Shown here one piece after another: positions 44,108-57,485 of a stretch of DNA of 64,000 nucleotides. The notes beneath the pieces are model-generated. The model did no database searches and was not told the DNA's origin. It saw nothing but the letters and a program-made list of their open reading frames with translations. Position 1 is the stretch's first letter. Each line of letters starts with the position of its first letter. The position numbers and the translations under genes were made by a program. This DNA comes from Adiantum capillus-veneris (taxonomy: Eukaryota > Streptophyta > Polypodiopsida > Polypodiales > Pteridaceae). The DNA is taken from contig CM043959.1 in NCBI GenBank assembly GCA_014529385.2, forward strand, positions 62,945,753 to 63,009,752, written 5' to 3'.

Positions 44108-45480
44108 CTTGATGAGATTCACAAACACTTTGTGAAAAGAATTTATGGAGAATCACCAACCTCTTTCTAAGGTTGACTAAAATCTAAGAGCGTTCGTGAT
44201 AGCAAAGTCACAAACCCTCTTTCCTATCGTGCTTGGAAATTGCTTGTTTTCGCAGTTGAGATTATGATGAGAGGATCACCAAATTGCATTCAATTTAACT
44301 TAAAAAGACCATTTAAAAACACTAAAGTTTCATCCATGAAACCTCAATCCTCATACAAACACAAATCTCCAACAAACCCAAACCTCTTTCATGGTATCAT
44401 GTAGCCTCGCCCCCAATTACATAGTCGTAACGTCAAACAATTAAAAGGAATACTCGAGTTCCACCTTCATGGAGACCATTTTCTGAATTTTCATAGATTT
44501 TAGAGATTCTAAAGTGAACCCCACACACCATTTTGATAAGGGGAAACTCTAATTCACTCCCTCAGAAGCTCAGATACAAGGATACAAAGAGGCGGGACTG
44601 CCCTACACATAGATTGAGCAACCATGGAAGCACTTGCACTGTAGAGTAAAATTGCAGGTTTTTTCTATAAAAATAATCCCTCTCTCTCTTACCCACATCA
44701 TTTTTAGATGATGTGTCAATTTTTAGGCCATTTTTCCACTTTGGACCAAAACTAGGCCATTTTCAGATCAGTTTTTACCCAAAAAATGGCATTTTTGATG
44801 CGAAAAATCCCAAACGGAGTCAAACAAATCCCTAAATTTGTGGGATAACTTGCGCAAGCATAGAAAATATAGATAATCATCATTTTTCATCAATATACAA
44901 TTTTGGGTCACTTTCCATGCAATTCTGCAACAACGCCTGTTAGCTGCTATTTTTGGCAATTTTTGTATGCATCAGTCTTTATAGGCGAGATGAGTGTGCC
45001 ACCATGAAACACTTGGAATATGTAAATTGTCAAAGCAAATGATCAATATTATCAAGTGGGAAAGCACGCAAAGGTGCCACATCCAGGGCCATGATTTCTC
45101 GGATAGGTATGCACATGATAGCGGTCGCTTTAGCATATATGACAATATGTACATTATTGATTTTTTTTCCATGCATCAAGAAGTGTCAAAAGTGAGGTGA
45201 ATTTTTTTATTTCACACTATGTTTGTGCCTCAGCACAGCATCCACCCCCTTTGAACTTGCACATCCTCCGGCATTTGCCAACATTTTCCTTATGTAGGTT
45301 TCATCTTCATTAAGATCCACAAATATTTGGATGTCATTTTTATCTTCTCCAAAATCTAGAAGATCATCCTCTTCTTTTTCATCCTCATTTGTAGCAATGT
45401 CATTAGGTTCTTCATCATCATCTTGTTGTGAATAAAAAGTATCATTATCATGTCTCCTCTTGAACATCTTGATTCTTTTG
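44108..45480. other. Stretch without assignable features
   Basis: AT-rich sequence after the end of X2. No LTR ends, repeats or domain motifs are seen apart from the short acidic frame at 45207-45467. Confidence 0.5.
45207..45467 (-). CDS. Short acidic open frame, unknown
   Basis: 86 codons from MFKRRHDNDTFYSQQDDDEE with a dense Asp/Glu middle (EEDDLLDFGEDKNDIQIF) and a basic end (LRHKHSVK). The upstream frame is degraded. It may be the tail of a decayed transposon protein or a chance frame; I do not recognise it. It begins about 30 bp beyond the last recognisable integrase residues of the neighbouring gypsy piece. Confidence 0.25.
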   Translation of the reverse strand: MFKRRHDNDTFYSQQDDDEEPNDIATNEDEKEEDDLLDFGEDKNDIQIFVDLNEDETYIRKMLANAGGCASSKGVDAVLRHKHSVK

Positions 45481-45499
45481 CCCGCTATGGGAATTTGTC

Positions 45500-47419
45500 A
45501 AAGTCCTAAAGTCCTCATTTGTCAAAGTCCTAAAGGCATTGTGACTAGATCAACAACACATTTATAGTGCATGGCTAATGGGTATGTTGGATGTAATCCA
45601 TCAGGATGGCATACATTGGATTTGGCATGTGACACAAGACTCCACAAAATTTGCTACATCCGTATACATGCCTTTTCACCAATATCTTTCTTTCACTTTG
45701 AAAAAGTTAGCCCATACACCTCGATGTCCAACGTATAGGCTTTTATGAATTTCTTTGATAATTTTGAGATGAGAAGGCTTATCACATACTACTCGTAATG
45801 GAGTCACATCTCTTATTTTAGGATGTTTCCATAAGTAGCCATCCCTCAAGAAGAAACCATATGATTTGTTTCTAATCCTTTTGAATTCTGATTCAGTCCA
45901 ATCATCTTGCATTTGTAAAGTACTCAGGTAGCGACCTATGAGCAACAATTCATCCTCATAGAACTCCTCTAAAAAGGACTCAAGTGAAGATACAATGCAT
46001 ATATCATCACACTTTGCATAAGAAATTGTGTAGAATTTTGTACCCACATCTTCTTCCTCATCAATCATATTATCCTCATCTTCATACCTTGCCCTTGAAA
46101 GCATATCTACCATTGCAATATTTTTTCCTGCAATGTGATTCAATTCTGGGTTCAAGGACTTTATATACGAAATCCACCTAAGCATAGCAATATCAGGAGT
46201 AGAGAAGCTTGCAATCATCCCTAGAAGTGGTAAGCAATCACTCTCCACAACTACAGATGCTCCAATGAAGGACTCTTTGTCACACTTTAATGATGTAACC
46301 ACCCCCCATAACTCCCTTCTTACCTGTGGATATGCTCTTTGATGAGAGCTTCGAACCTTGTCCGCAAACCTCACCACATACGTTTGTTTCTCTTCATTGT
46401 CTTGTCCTATTGCCCATCCAATTCCCATTGCACTAGTGTCCACTCTCACAATCCCCGGTCTTCCACACTCATAGTCCATCTTTCTCAAAGTTGGTGAAGA
46501 CAACAACAATTGCTTCAACTTTCTCATAGCTTTTACATGTGCATCATTCCATTGAAACCTTTGGTTCTTCCTTAGCAATTGATAAAGAGGATCTACGACA
46601 TGTGCATAATGTGGAATCCATATGAGATAGAAGACACATGCACCTAGAAACCTTCTCACCTCCATGTTATTTATTCATAATTCCTTCATGCTCTGTATTG
46701 CATCCACTTTAGTTGGACAAGGTCGTCGGCCATGAGGATCACAAAGATGTCGTGATAATGTCTTGCCACAATCATTGATGTGGTTTATCACATATTTACG
46801 GTACCCCCTAGAATCCAAAGCCTCATCTTTTTTAGCTAAGTCGCATCCTTTGATTGGAACGTCATCAAGAAAAGGTTGCTCCCTATGGTAAGGTGCACAT
46901 CCTTGCCAAACCCAAAGGTGTTCTCATGGTTGTCAAGTCTCGGCTTTCCATTGCTAGCTAAACTGATCATACCCTGAGTACAAATCCCCCATAGAATATA
47001 TTGCCCTTCTTGCAAATGCTTCAAACTCATCTACAATTGGCCATGTACCCATATTCCTGATTGTGACTTTGTTGTGATAGGCTGCATGTCTTGAATGAAG
47101 CATAGAGCTCCATTTTTCTTTGGTACTGTGAAACATCTGCTTCAATAGGAGGCACATGAAGGTTCCAAAATCCCCATCTTTATCTTTTCATTGAGTAAAT
47201 CTATAAGCTTTGGCAAGAGTGCTTTTGGCATTGGAATTGGTCATAGATTCCAAGGCACATGAGGTACAATGAATATTACCATTGGTTCGACTATAGATGG
47301 ATCCACACACCCTATCTCATGCGGCTCAAATGCAAAATATTTTCCATGTTTGGAGAGTGTTTGTTCAAAGAATTTTATTTCAATCTCTGTCAAGGAGTCA
47401 TTGCCTCCAACTTTTACAA
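45500..47419 (-). pseudogene. Unusual gypsy RT-RNase H-integrase fragment
   Basis: Right to left: the pre-RT linker (EIGCVDPSIVEPMVIFIVPH, about 47310-47255), RT fingers and palm (NKVTIRNMGTWPIVDEFEAF; AIYSMGDLYSGYDQF, about 47100-46960), then a gap where the catalytic pair should be, CDPHGRRPCPTKVDAIQSM (about 46750-46690), and a long open stretch 46665-45676 with the thumb (MEVRRFLGACVFYLIWIPHY), RNase H (VVESDCLPLLGMIASFSTPD; LNPELNHIAGKNIAMVDMLS) and the integrase zinc region (HKSLYVGHRG; FVESCVTCQ after a stop). It ends in YPLAMHYKCVVDLVTMPLG at about 45580-45510. The wording differs from all other gypsy elements here and recalls RT families I know mainly from fungi. It is truncated at both ends. 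Confidence 0.75.
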
Positions 47420-48164
47420 GTGGCTTCATGTTCTCTTTTGGGAGTGCTGCTCTTACTTGGAGCAGTAAAAAGCAGCCTACGGTTGCTTTATCGAGCACAG
47501 AGGCCGAGTACAGAGGTGCAGCAGTTGCGGCGCGCGAGGTAGCTTCGCTACGCACATTACTTGAGGACTTGGGAGTGCAGGTGAACCACCACATTTTCAT
47601 CCATTGTGACAACCTCACCAGCATGCAATTGTCTAGGAACCCAGTGTTCCATGCCAGGACCAAGCACATAGAGGTCCATTACCACTACGTTTGAGAGCGA
47701 GTGTTGGCGGGCGACATCAACGTGGTCTACATCAGCAAAGAGGAGCAGATAGCGGATATCTTTACTAAGGACCTCGGAGCTGAGAAGCTTTGATGTTTCT
47801 GGACTATGTGTGGGCTCTGTGACATGCAGAGCTCGAGGGGGAGTGTTGAGATGTCGAGCTCTACATCTTGAGCTGGCATCCACTACGGGTCTTGGCCGCT
47901 TACGGCATTTACTCACTAGCGCGCTAGGTGACCGACACGGAGGATCTCTGACAGTGATTCTACAGCTGGACTACACTTATAGTGCCAGCCTAGTACGCTT
48001 CTAGGGAGTTCACACTTAGTGACCGCATGTACATATGTGCTATTTTTCAGTTTTAGCACTTAGTCATTTTGTACTCTCTTTTCTGTGAGAAGAAGAAGAA
48101 GCTTTCCATCTCTGTGTGGTGTGTGCTTGTCTTGTGTAGCTCTCTTGCATCCTCTTTCTTTACA
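47420..48164 (+). mobile_element. 3' fragment of a Ty1/copia element (RNase H end plus 3' LTR)
   Basis: On the plus strand a copia RNase H end, GFMFSFGSAALTWSSKKQP, LSSTEAEYRGAAVAARE and SRNPVFHARTKHIEVHYHYV, runs to a TGA near 47700 and continues IADIFTKDLGAEKL to about 47790. A purine tract GAGGGGGAG (47835-47843) precedes a 321-bp LTR (47844-48164) that starts TGTTGAGATGTCG and ends CTTTCTTTACA. The 5' part is missing. It differs from E3. It lies exactly between two unrelated minus-strand gypsy pieces, cutting J at 48165. Confidence 0.85.
47844..48164 (+). repeat. 3' LTR of the copia fragment
   Basis: TGTTGA...TTTACA ends; directly preceded by the polypurine tract. No second copy is in the window. 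Confidence 0.75.
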
Positions 48165-48805
48165 TAGGGTAGCTCTTGTACTGTCTTCCACTAGAAAAGA
48201 GAACTCAAACTCTTGCAGCTCAATTACCCATTTCTTGACCACATTTTACATGTTAGTGCCATTAATTAACTGTGGAAAAAAGGCATAACTTGTCAAGAAA
48301 ACAAAAGGTCATGGTAGCAAGTATGACAAAATCGTCGACAAGCAAATATTACACTGGACATCACTAGCTCTACTTCCGAGAATTTTCTCTCTGCTACCAA
48401 CTTCACTCGGCTTGCACAATACACTGGCCTCATATAATGGCTGCCCTTCCCCTTTTACAATAGCATGGCTCCAATGGCATCATCCCCTACTAATGGATTT
48501 ACATAAAACACTTTATCCCAATCAGGAGCCTGCATGGCTGACAACCCCCCTAACACCTCTTTGACCTCTTGAAACACTTCTTCACACTTGTCGTCCCATT
48601 GCAATGGATCATGCTTTGCCACTTGTTCTAATGGATAAAGGAGTTGTGAAGACAATGGAATAAACCGTGCCATGTACTTTACTTTGTGTATAAAGGTTGC
48701 CAATTGCTTCGTACTCATAGGTGATGGAAGAAGAATAATAGACTTAACCTTGTCTGGATCAGCCTCAATGCCATTTTCTGACACCATATGGCCCAATAAC
48801 TTCAC
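48165..48805 (-). pseudogene. J RT connection and RNase H, truncated
   Basis: KLLGHMVSENGIEADPDKVK and the thumb motif YMARFIPLSSQLLYPLEQVA continue the RT frame after a TAG (48812-48814). They are followed by GDDAIGAMLL, a stop, ASRVKLVAERKFSEVELVM and, after more breaks, KKWVIELQEFEFSFLVEDST at 48236-48180. These match the RNase H region of K in order. The frame ends at the copia LTR boundary, so catalytic residues further on are lost. Confidence 0.75.
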
Positions 48806-48811
48806 CCTTGG

Positions 48812-49426
48812 CTATGCTAGATGACATTTTGATGGATTTAGTTGTCCTCCACATTCATAATATCGAGAAAATACCATTTTCAACTTCTCGTGGTGTTCAA
48901 CCCTACTACTGTAGACACAGAAGTCGTCCATAAAAGCTTTAACACAACTACCAATGAATGGTTCCAACACCCAATTTTCTCTCTCTTGATAAAAGGATGG
49001 TCCATTTGTCAACCCAAATGGCAATACCGTGTAACAATAACAACCCCATGGCGTAATAAAAGTTGTCTTTGTGCGGTCTTTAAGAGCAATCTTCAATTGA
49101 AAATAGCCTGAAAAACCATCACACACACTGTACCTCTCATAACCTGCCACCACTGAATCCAAGATCTGATCGATGAATGGAAGAGGATATGGGTTCTTCT
49201 TAGTGGATGCATTTAAGGGTTTAAAATCTACACAAATTCTCCACTTCCCATCCTTCTTTGGACTGACTACAATTGGACTCACCCATTCTGTGGTCTCCAC
49301 AGGGGCTATGAACCCTGCCTTCAACAACTTGTCCACCTCTTCTCGCAAGGCTTCCATTTGCTCTTGACCCATCCTTCTTAGCCTTTGCCGCACTGGCTTA
49401 GCACCTTCCTTCAGCTCTATATGCAT
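48812..49426 (-). pseudogene. J reverse transcriptase, catalytic FMDD intact
   Basis: An open stretch of 204 codons: LRRMGQEQMEALREEVDKLL, EWVSPIVVSPKKDGKWRICV, the palm YSVCDGFSGYFQLKIALKD, TPWGCYCYTVLPFGLTNGPS, and the catalytic FMDDFCVYSS with both Asp residues, then GGQLNPSKCHLA and TAG. The TAG fits CAG to TAG, since the next codons continue RT in the same frame. It would copy element RNA. This is the best-kept RT of the gypsy copies here, but the gene as a whole is truncated. Confidence 0.85.
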
Positions 49427-49652
49427 CTCTTATCCCTTGAACCCTCTAATCTCTTCATATGAAGTAATGAACAAATCAGGAAAACTTGCCAACATGTGCA
49501 AATATATCTCCTTCTCCATAGCTGAGAGGTCTCCACTGATCATTTGTGTCATCAATTCCTGCTTCTTTGACAACTCAACCTTGGTTTGCTCAGCCCTTCA
49601 ATCACTTCATAAGGCCCTTCACTTTCATCTTCAGCCTCATTTCCAAATGAGA

Positions 49653-50177
49653 CTAAGCCAGACTCCTGGGTTTCTTTGTGCCCATCAAAAGGAATGCAAC
49701 ATCAACATCCTCATCACTGCTGGTAGTACTATCACTATCCTCATCAGTCATTGTGGAATAGTCTTCATCACTAGACTCATCTTCGTCTTCATAAAGCTCC
49801 TCCAATATTTTCCTTGTGTCCATATTATATATCTTCTTGGAACTTGTCTTTCCATAGAGGCTAATCATACCGCGTCGCCAATCTTGAATAGCTCCCACTA
49901 CACGTAACCATGGTCTACCCAGTATAATAGGATATGCTCCCAACCCTGCTGGCATCACATGAAAATCAACCACTGTCTTTGCATCATACGCCTCCACTTC
50001 TAAGCTCTTTACAACACCCAAACATTTTACTTTTTGATGGTTGGCCAATCTGATCCGGAAGCCTGACACCCCAGTTACTGTAAGACCCATCTTCTCAACC
50101 CATGAGTGTGTTATGACACATATTTGGGCTCCACCATCCACATAACCTTGTCCCAGATTTTTTCTTTTGTGCCACAC
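49653..50177 (-). pseudogene. J aspartic protease
   Basis: YVDGGAQICVITHSWVEKMG holds the plant-gypsy D-G-G active site, and YPIILGRPWLRVVGAIQDW the second-half segment. K has the same pair (GLVDGGAQICIMTEGLMQKL; YPFILGRPWLMKMRALQDW). An acidic Glu/Asp/Ser linker follows (DEDESSDEDYSTMTDEDSDS), as in K. It would process the polyprotein. It is separated from RT by stops around 49430-49650. Confidence 0.8.
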
Positions 50178-50578
50178 ATCTACTATTGGGAAAATTTATG
50201 GTAGCTCATCCATCGCCAACACCTTCAATGAACCTCTCTCTGGTTCTTTCTCCATTGGGTTGACCATCCTCTTCCATTTTCTCTTTAGCTTAGGCACTAT
50301 CTCTATTAGCTGCCCAAAAGTGGCATCTGCTTTCCTCCTTGTCAAACCCTTCTTCAAGTCATAGCTTAATTGCCCATCCCCTAGTGGAAAATCTGAAACA
50401 TGAAACTTGCGAGACGAGCCCTTCTTTTCCTCCTGGCCTTGACATCCTCGCCTTCATGGCTCTTTCCCTTCTTCTTACTAGGACCTGGGGAACTTTTTTT
50501 CTTCCTTGTCCTCTGTGGTCCTCTTCCCAATAGGCATCACCAATGTATCCTCTAGCTTTGATGCCTTCTTCAATGTGA

Positions 50579-51691
50579 CTACAGGGTTAATCCACTGGTT
50601 CCTTCATCTCCCTTAATTTCAATGCCATAATCATTTGACCTAGTTAGCACCTGTCTTGGCAATGGATACATGTCTCCCACCGTCCTTGGTGGCTTATCAC
50701 ATTGCCGGCTGAGGTGTCCCAACTCTCCAAAATTATAACATGTGGGTGTCTGCCTCCAGAACCTACCATTGCTTTGTCCAACACCATTTCTAGGTCTTTC
50801 TTCACCTCCTGGCTGATTTGCAAACCTCCCTCGACCTCGATTATTTCTCTCTTGACCTAGCATGTTTAGGCTGAGATTCTTCATTAGATCTACCACTTGC
50901 CTCATTTCTTGCCTTAGCCCATCATCTTGCACTACTATAGTGACCACTGCTAGCATAACCTGAGGAGTAGCAAAAACCACTAGTTCATGATGAACCCCTC
51001 GCATGCGACCTAGCAAAGGATCCATAGGCTGAAATTTAGACCTCATGGGCAAAGACTCTACTCCTAAGTGGCTCATTTTCCTCAGCTTCCACTCTTTGTT
51101 CCTTGCCACCTCTAGTGCATCTTCATATGTCCTAGGCTTCTTTAGCTCCACTCTCCAATGTATATTCTCCCAAAGACCAGCCAAGAACCTATCCTTCTTC
51201 ATCACGTCATGTGGGGGTACTTGTGGTGCTAAGGCCTTGTACATCAGCTCCCATGCCAATGAAAACTTACGTATGTACGCATCTACTGGTTCACCTTCCT
51301 TCTGCACCAAACCTTGTACTTCTTGCCACACTTTGTCAGGATCTTCTAGCTTCACAAACTCCACTTCCAATCCATGCCTTAGATTGTCCTAACTCAATCT
51401 TATAGGTGGATCAACCCTACGCAACTCCTCTTCAAATGCTTTGGACCAAACTCATGAATCACTCTTCAAACAAATCTAGAGAAGACGTAACATCTACGCC
51501 GGGTCATGAATCTGGTTGCTAATACAGGCAACCTCCATCTTTTCCAAAAAGTCTTCCACATCTTCATCACTTCTTCCATGAAACTCCGGATAAGAGAAAT
51601 CCATGGCTATCCAAGTTACGATGCTTTCAGAACCCCTTCGAACACACTTGCAAGAACCCAAAACGTTTGACTCAATTCCCAGAAACTTCAA
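50579..51691 (-). pseudogene. gag: J Gag with mutated zinc knuckle
   Basis: The N-terminal part (51691-51494) includes MDFSYPEFHGRSDEDVEDFL. The main open stretch (51370-50579) has gag-core features (WQEVQGLVQKEGEPVDAYIR, HWRVELKKPRTYEDALEVAR) and a Gly/Arg-rich stretch, then a knuckle-like CYNFGELGHLSRQC at about 50740-50700 where the second Cys is Phe. That change should weaken zinc binding. A stop separates the two parts near 51494. The region downstream to 50178 is Lys-rich with several stops. Confidence 0.75.
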
Positions 51692-51703
51692 TGGAGATCA
51701 GCT

Positions 51704-51922
51704 TTAGATAAGGACGAACACATGCACATCAAATGAGTTTTCATAGTTAATCATCGGAATTACAATAGGCAAAGGACATTCCAGAATCTCTCTTAATCTT
51801 ATTGGCCGGAACATAAAGACTATGCGCTGCTGGAAAAAAATCTTCCTGGACACATGAACATTTATCTGGATTCTCTGAGTTAAATGAAAAGGAGTGAATT
51901 GAGGGCCGTTTTGATCATCCAT
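51704..51922 (-). CDS. J small conserved frame upstream of gag (72 residues)
   Basis: ATG at 51922 gives MDDQNGPQFTPFHLTQRIQI, then VSRKIFFQQRIVFMF, RLREIL, IVIPMINY and the end SFDVHVFVLI. The same protein, with related wording in the same order, occurs twice in K between PBS and gag. In J the frame is also open upstream to 52144 with a hydrophobic start (MMLRVLLLAVYAYIYTLYFG), which may or may not belong to it. I recognise no family. Ogre-type Tat elements carry an extra frame before gag, so position has precedent. Conservation across two elements argues for a real protein. Confidence 0.6.
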   Translation of the reverse strand: MDDQNGPQFTPFHLTQRIQINVHVSRKIFFQQRIVFMFRPIRLREILECPLPIVIPMINYENSFDVHVFVLI

Positions 51923-52612
51923 TAAAGTCAACCATGTAGCTCCCAAGAAAGAACACGTCTTATCCTTTGATTTTGCCAAAATTTCAGTAGCATAACAACA
52001 TAAATAGCTCAAAAGACCAAAAAACCAGCCATCACAACTTGGAAAAATTATGGCAGATTTTCCCCAGAAGTAGAGCAGTAAGAACCCAAAATATAGAGTG
52101 TATATGTATGCATAAACTGCCAACAATAGAACCCTGAGCATCAACTAGGAATCACTAGTACATAGCCTATGGAGAGGTCACAAAAAGGGTGCTCCAGCTA
52201 CCTGTATCACCAAAAGGATCTCCACATTTGAGAATCCCCCAGCTCAATAAAACCTCACGCTATCGACCCTCACACGAAGGCTTATGAAAATCTCGTGTAG
52301 TCAAGTATGAGAAATGACTATCTTCCAGAACATGTCTTAGAAATGGCTCGGACCGCAAAAAAAAACCAAGTATGGATCCACAAAGGCGTACAATGGCAGT
52401 TTTCACAAGTAACGTACAATATCAACAGACAATGCGCTCAAACAAGCGCCAAATGATGCATACCCACAACAACTGCAAGTGACACCACTGCTAGTATATC
52501 ACTATACTTGAGCTACCTATACCTATGTGAATCAATTGTACCTATCCTTGTAACCTGTAACCTGTAATTCCGAATCTCGAAGCTTGAAGAAGCAGAAGGT
52601 ACTCGAAGAAGA
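51923..52612 (-). other. J leader
   Basis: Between the small frame and the PBS. Apart from the hydrophobic extension of that frame (to 52144) no feature is seen. Confidence 0.5.
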
Positions 52613-52630
52613 TCCTCCGTGGGGGCGCCA
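52613..52630 (-). promoter_or_regulatory. J primer-binding site
   Basis: The minus strand reads TGGCGCCCCCACGGAGGA, six bases from the LTR start. It is the same as that of K except for one base. TGG at its start pairs with the tRNA CCA end; I could not assign the tRNA with confidence. Confidence 0.65.
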
Positions 52631-52636
52631 AAAGAA

Positions 52637-53678
52637 TGTGAGCAGTATGGAAACACATAGAACGCCTCTATAATGACCCAACATACACTCTTGGAATCAT
52701 ATACACACACACTATGGGGCACCAATCCGCTTACACAACACACCTGGCGGAGACAGGGAACACACCTATGGAGTGAGAGGAGAGAGACTATCCGTTTGCC
52801 CACTCCACACAGACACACTCAAAAACTAAGCTTAAAAGAGGATAATTTCTGATTTTTAGATACAATTGAGCTTGGTCCAACACCAATGGGGCAAATAGCT
52901 CACACAGTATGGGTAAAATAGGTCAGATACAATCACAAACTGGAGCAGAAGCTTCGGTCACATAGAAGAAACTTACACAGCCATAACAACAGAAAAACAC
53001 TGAGGAATTTGGCAAAATGGACAGCACCATCGCATCTGGAACGGCCCAAAACCCTAGTCTGCAATGTCAAAGTGCTCAAATCCAACCTCAGATGAGCAAT
53101 TTACGGCCAAAACAGGCTCCAAAATGGGCAAACACATAGTTGCGGCTGTTCCTCCTCCTCTCTCCACTCTTTTTCTGGTATTCTCTCTATTTTTTCATTT
53201 CCCACGCTTAGATTTATTACTTGGGCACCCTGGGCCTTTTAGTTGACCTCAAACGGACCTCGAACAGGCCAAAAGATGGCCTCGCAGTGCATAGTTGTCA
53301 CCCTGTTGCATCCATCCTCACACCTGGCACTCAGCTTTTTTCAATAATGCATCCCGCCACCACATAGAGTGGATCCGAAAGATGATCCTCATGATGACCT
53401 TTTTACATAATTATCACAAGAAAACATCCACATTGTGCCCGTACTTCTCCACGTGCAAGTATTGACCCCATTCGACCTCCCGATGCCACTAGACGCCATC
53501 TGACGCACCTGCTTACCTCATGTTTTCGGCCCGCGGATAGCTTCCTTGAGAACTATTACGCGCTACCAACTACTCATTAATATAGAAAAAACACACTGAT
53601 ACAGGTGATAGTGAAAATGAATGCACTATGTACATGTTGTCCTACCTGTACACATGCATGTGGGCCCCACGTAACCAC
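52637..53678 (-). repeat. J 5' LTR, interrupted by K
   Basis: Starts TGTGAGCAGTATGG next to the PBS and shows no coding sequence up to the K border. Its far end is not visible because K entered at 53679. Confidence 0.55.
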
Positions 53679-56356
<2,678 letters not shown>

Positions 56357-56384
56357 TTAACCCTCCCCCAGGATGATGGTAGAT

Positions 56385-57485
56385 TCATGTACCATCATAG
56401 AGCATCTTTTGCAAAGAGAGTGCTTCAGAGTCCTTGACGAGGTCTTCATTGTTTGGCCCCTCAGAATTTTGGTTTGAGTTACACTCATGCTTCACGGAAC
56501 AATACCTACATGAGATAGCTGCCTTTTGACAGATCTTTGGTAGGTCCTTTGGCAGAAGGCGACTCAAATAAGGCTTCAAGCGATACCTGTTTACCTTCCT
56601 GGAGTGCTCTTTCCAATTCAAGTCCATAAGTTGATAGTAACTTGAATTGAAAGCCTTCTTAACTATGTATGGCCCTTGCCATCTAGTTTCAAATTCGGCA
56701 TCAAAACGATTATCGAGTCAATTGTCATACCTTAGCACAAGATCTCCTTCATTGATGCCTTTGTCCTTTAGTTTCTTGCTAAGCTTCTCCTTCGCCTGCG
56801 TAGCTTTCCTCTTGTAGCACTCGTATGCTGCTTCTCTTTTCCACTCAAGATCAGCTAAGGTAAGAAGTCGATCCATCCATGCTTCTTGATAATCTTGTGC
56901 TACTTTTCCATGAAGTCGTATTGTTGGGATGTTGAGCTCAATTGGTTGTAAAGCCTCTTGACCATAGATCAAGTGAAATGGTGTAAACTCTGTGGCTTCC
57001 CTATATGTGGTTCGATACGTCCACAAGGCACCATCCAAGAAGTCATCCCACAAATTTGTCTTGTTTCTCACCATCTTTCTAATGATGCCTGCAATGACAC
57101 CATTAGCTTTTTCTACCAGACCATTGGATTGGGGATAGTAGGGTGTACTATGACGATGTAGAATTTGAAGTTCTTCACAGACTTCTGTAAGCAAGCCCTT
57201 TCTAAACCCTGGACTATTATCAGAAACAATCTCCAAAGGTGTGCCAAATCTACAACAAATGTGAGTGTAGACAAATTTGCTCACTGTCCTCTCATTTACC
57301 TTTGCCACACTTTGTGCTTCTACCCATCTCGTCATGTAGTCTATGGCCACCAAGATATACAATTTTCCATTTTTAGTCCTGGGCAATGGACCCATAACAT
57401 CAATGCCCCATTTTTCAAATGGACCATTTGCAAGGACTAGCTGACGTGGACCATGTAACAGACGCTTGTTTGCATTAATTGACAA
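56385..57485 (-). pseudogene. K integrase core and C-terminus
   Basis: 57485-56718: ANGPFEKWGIDVMGPLPRTK (first catalytic Asp), YILVAIDYMTRWVEAQSVAK, LEIVSDNSPGFRKGLL (second Asp; the following Gly is Ser), TPYYPQSNGLVEKANGVIAG (catalytic Glu). The C-terminal part reads NEGDLVLRYDN, TGA, and in the same frame RWQGPYIVKKAFNSSYYQLM to DLNWKEHSRKVNRYRLKPYL (to 56385). It would insert the cDNA. The D, D, E set is present. The stop near 56717 fits CGA to TGA. It lies 29 bp from the 3' LTR. Confidence 0.85.

Larger units (their letters stand above)
48165..53678 (-). mobile_element. J: truncated gypsy element related to K
   Basis: The minus strand shows the 5' LTR (from 52637 rightwards), PBS (52613-52630), leader, a small conserved frame, Gag, protease, RT and the start of RNase H, which stops at 48165 against the copia LTR. 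The rest of pol and the 3' LTR are missing. Element K begins at 53679 inside what is probably the J LTR. RT and protease wording and the shared PBS type tie it to K. Confidence 0.8.

Noticed and set aside
44108-45200. Possible host gene in the unassigned stretch
   Set aside because: No sustained open frame, splice-consistent exon pair or recognisable domain on either strand.
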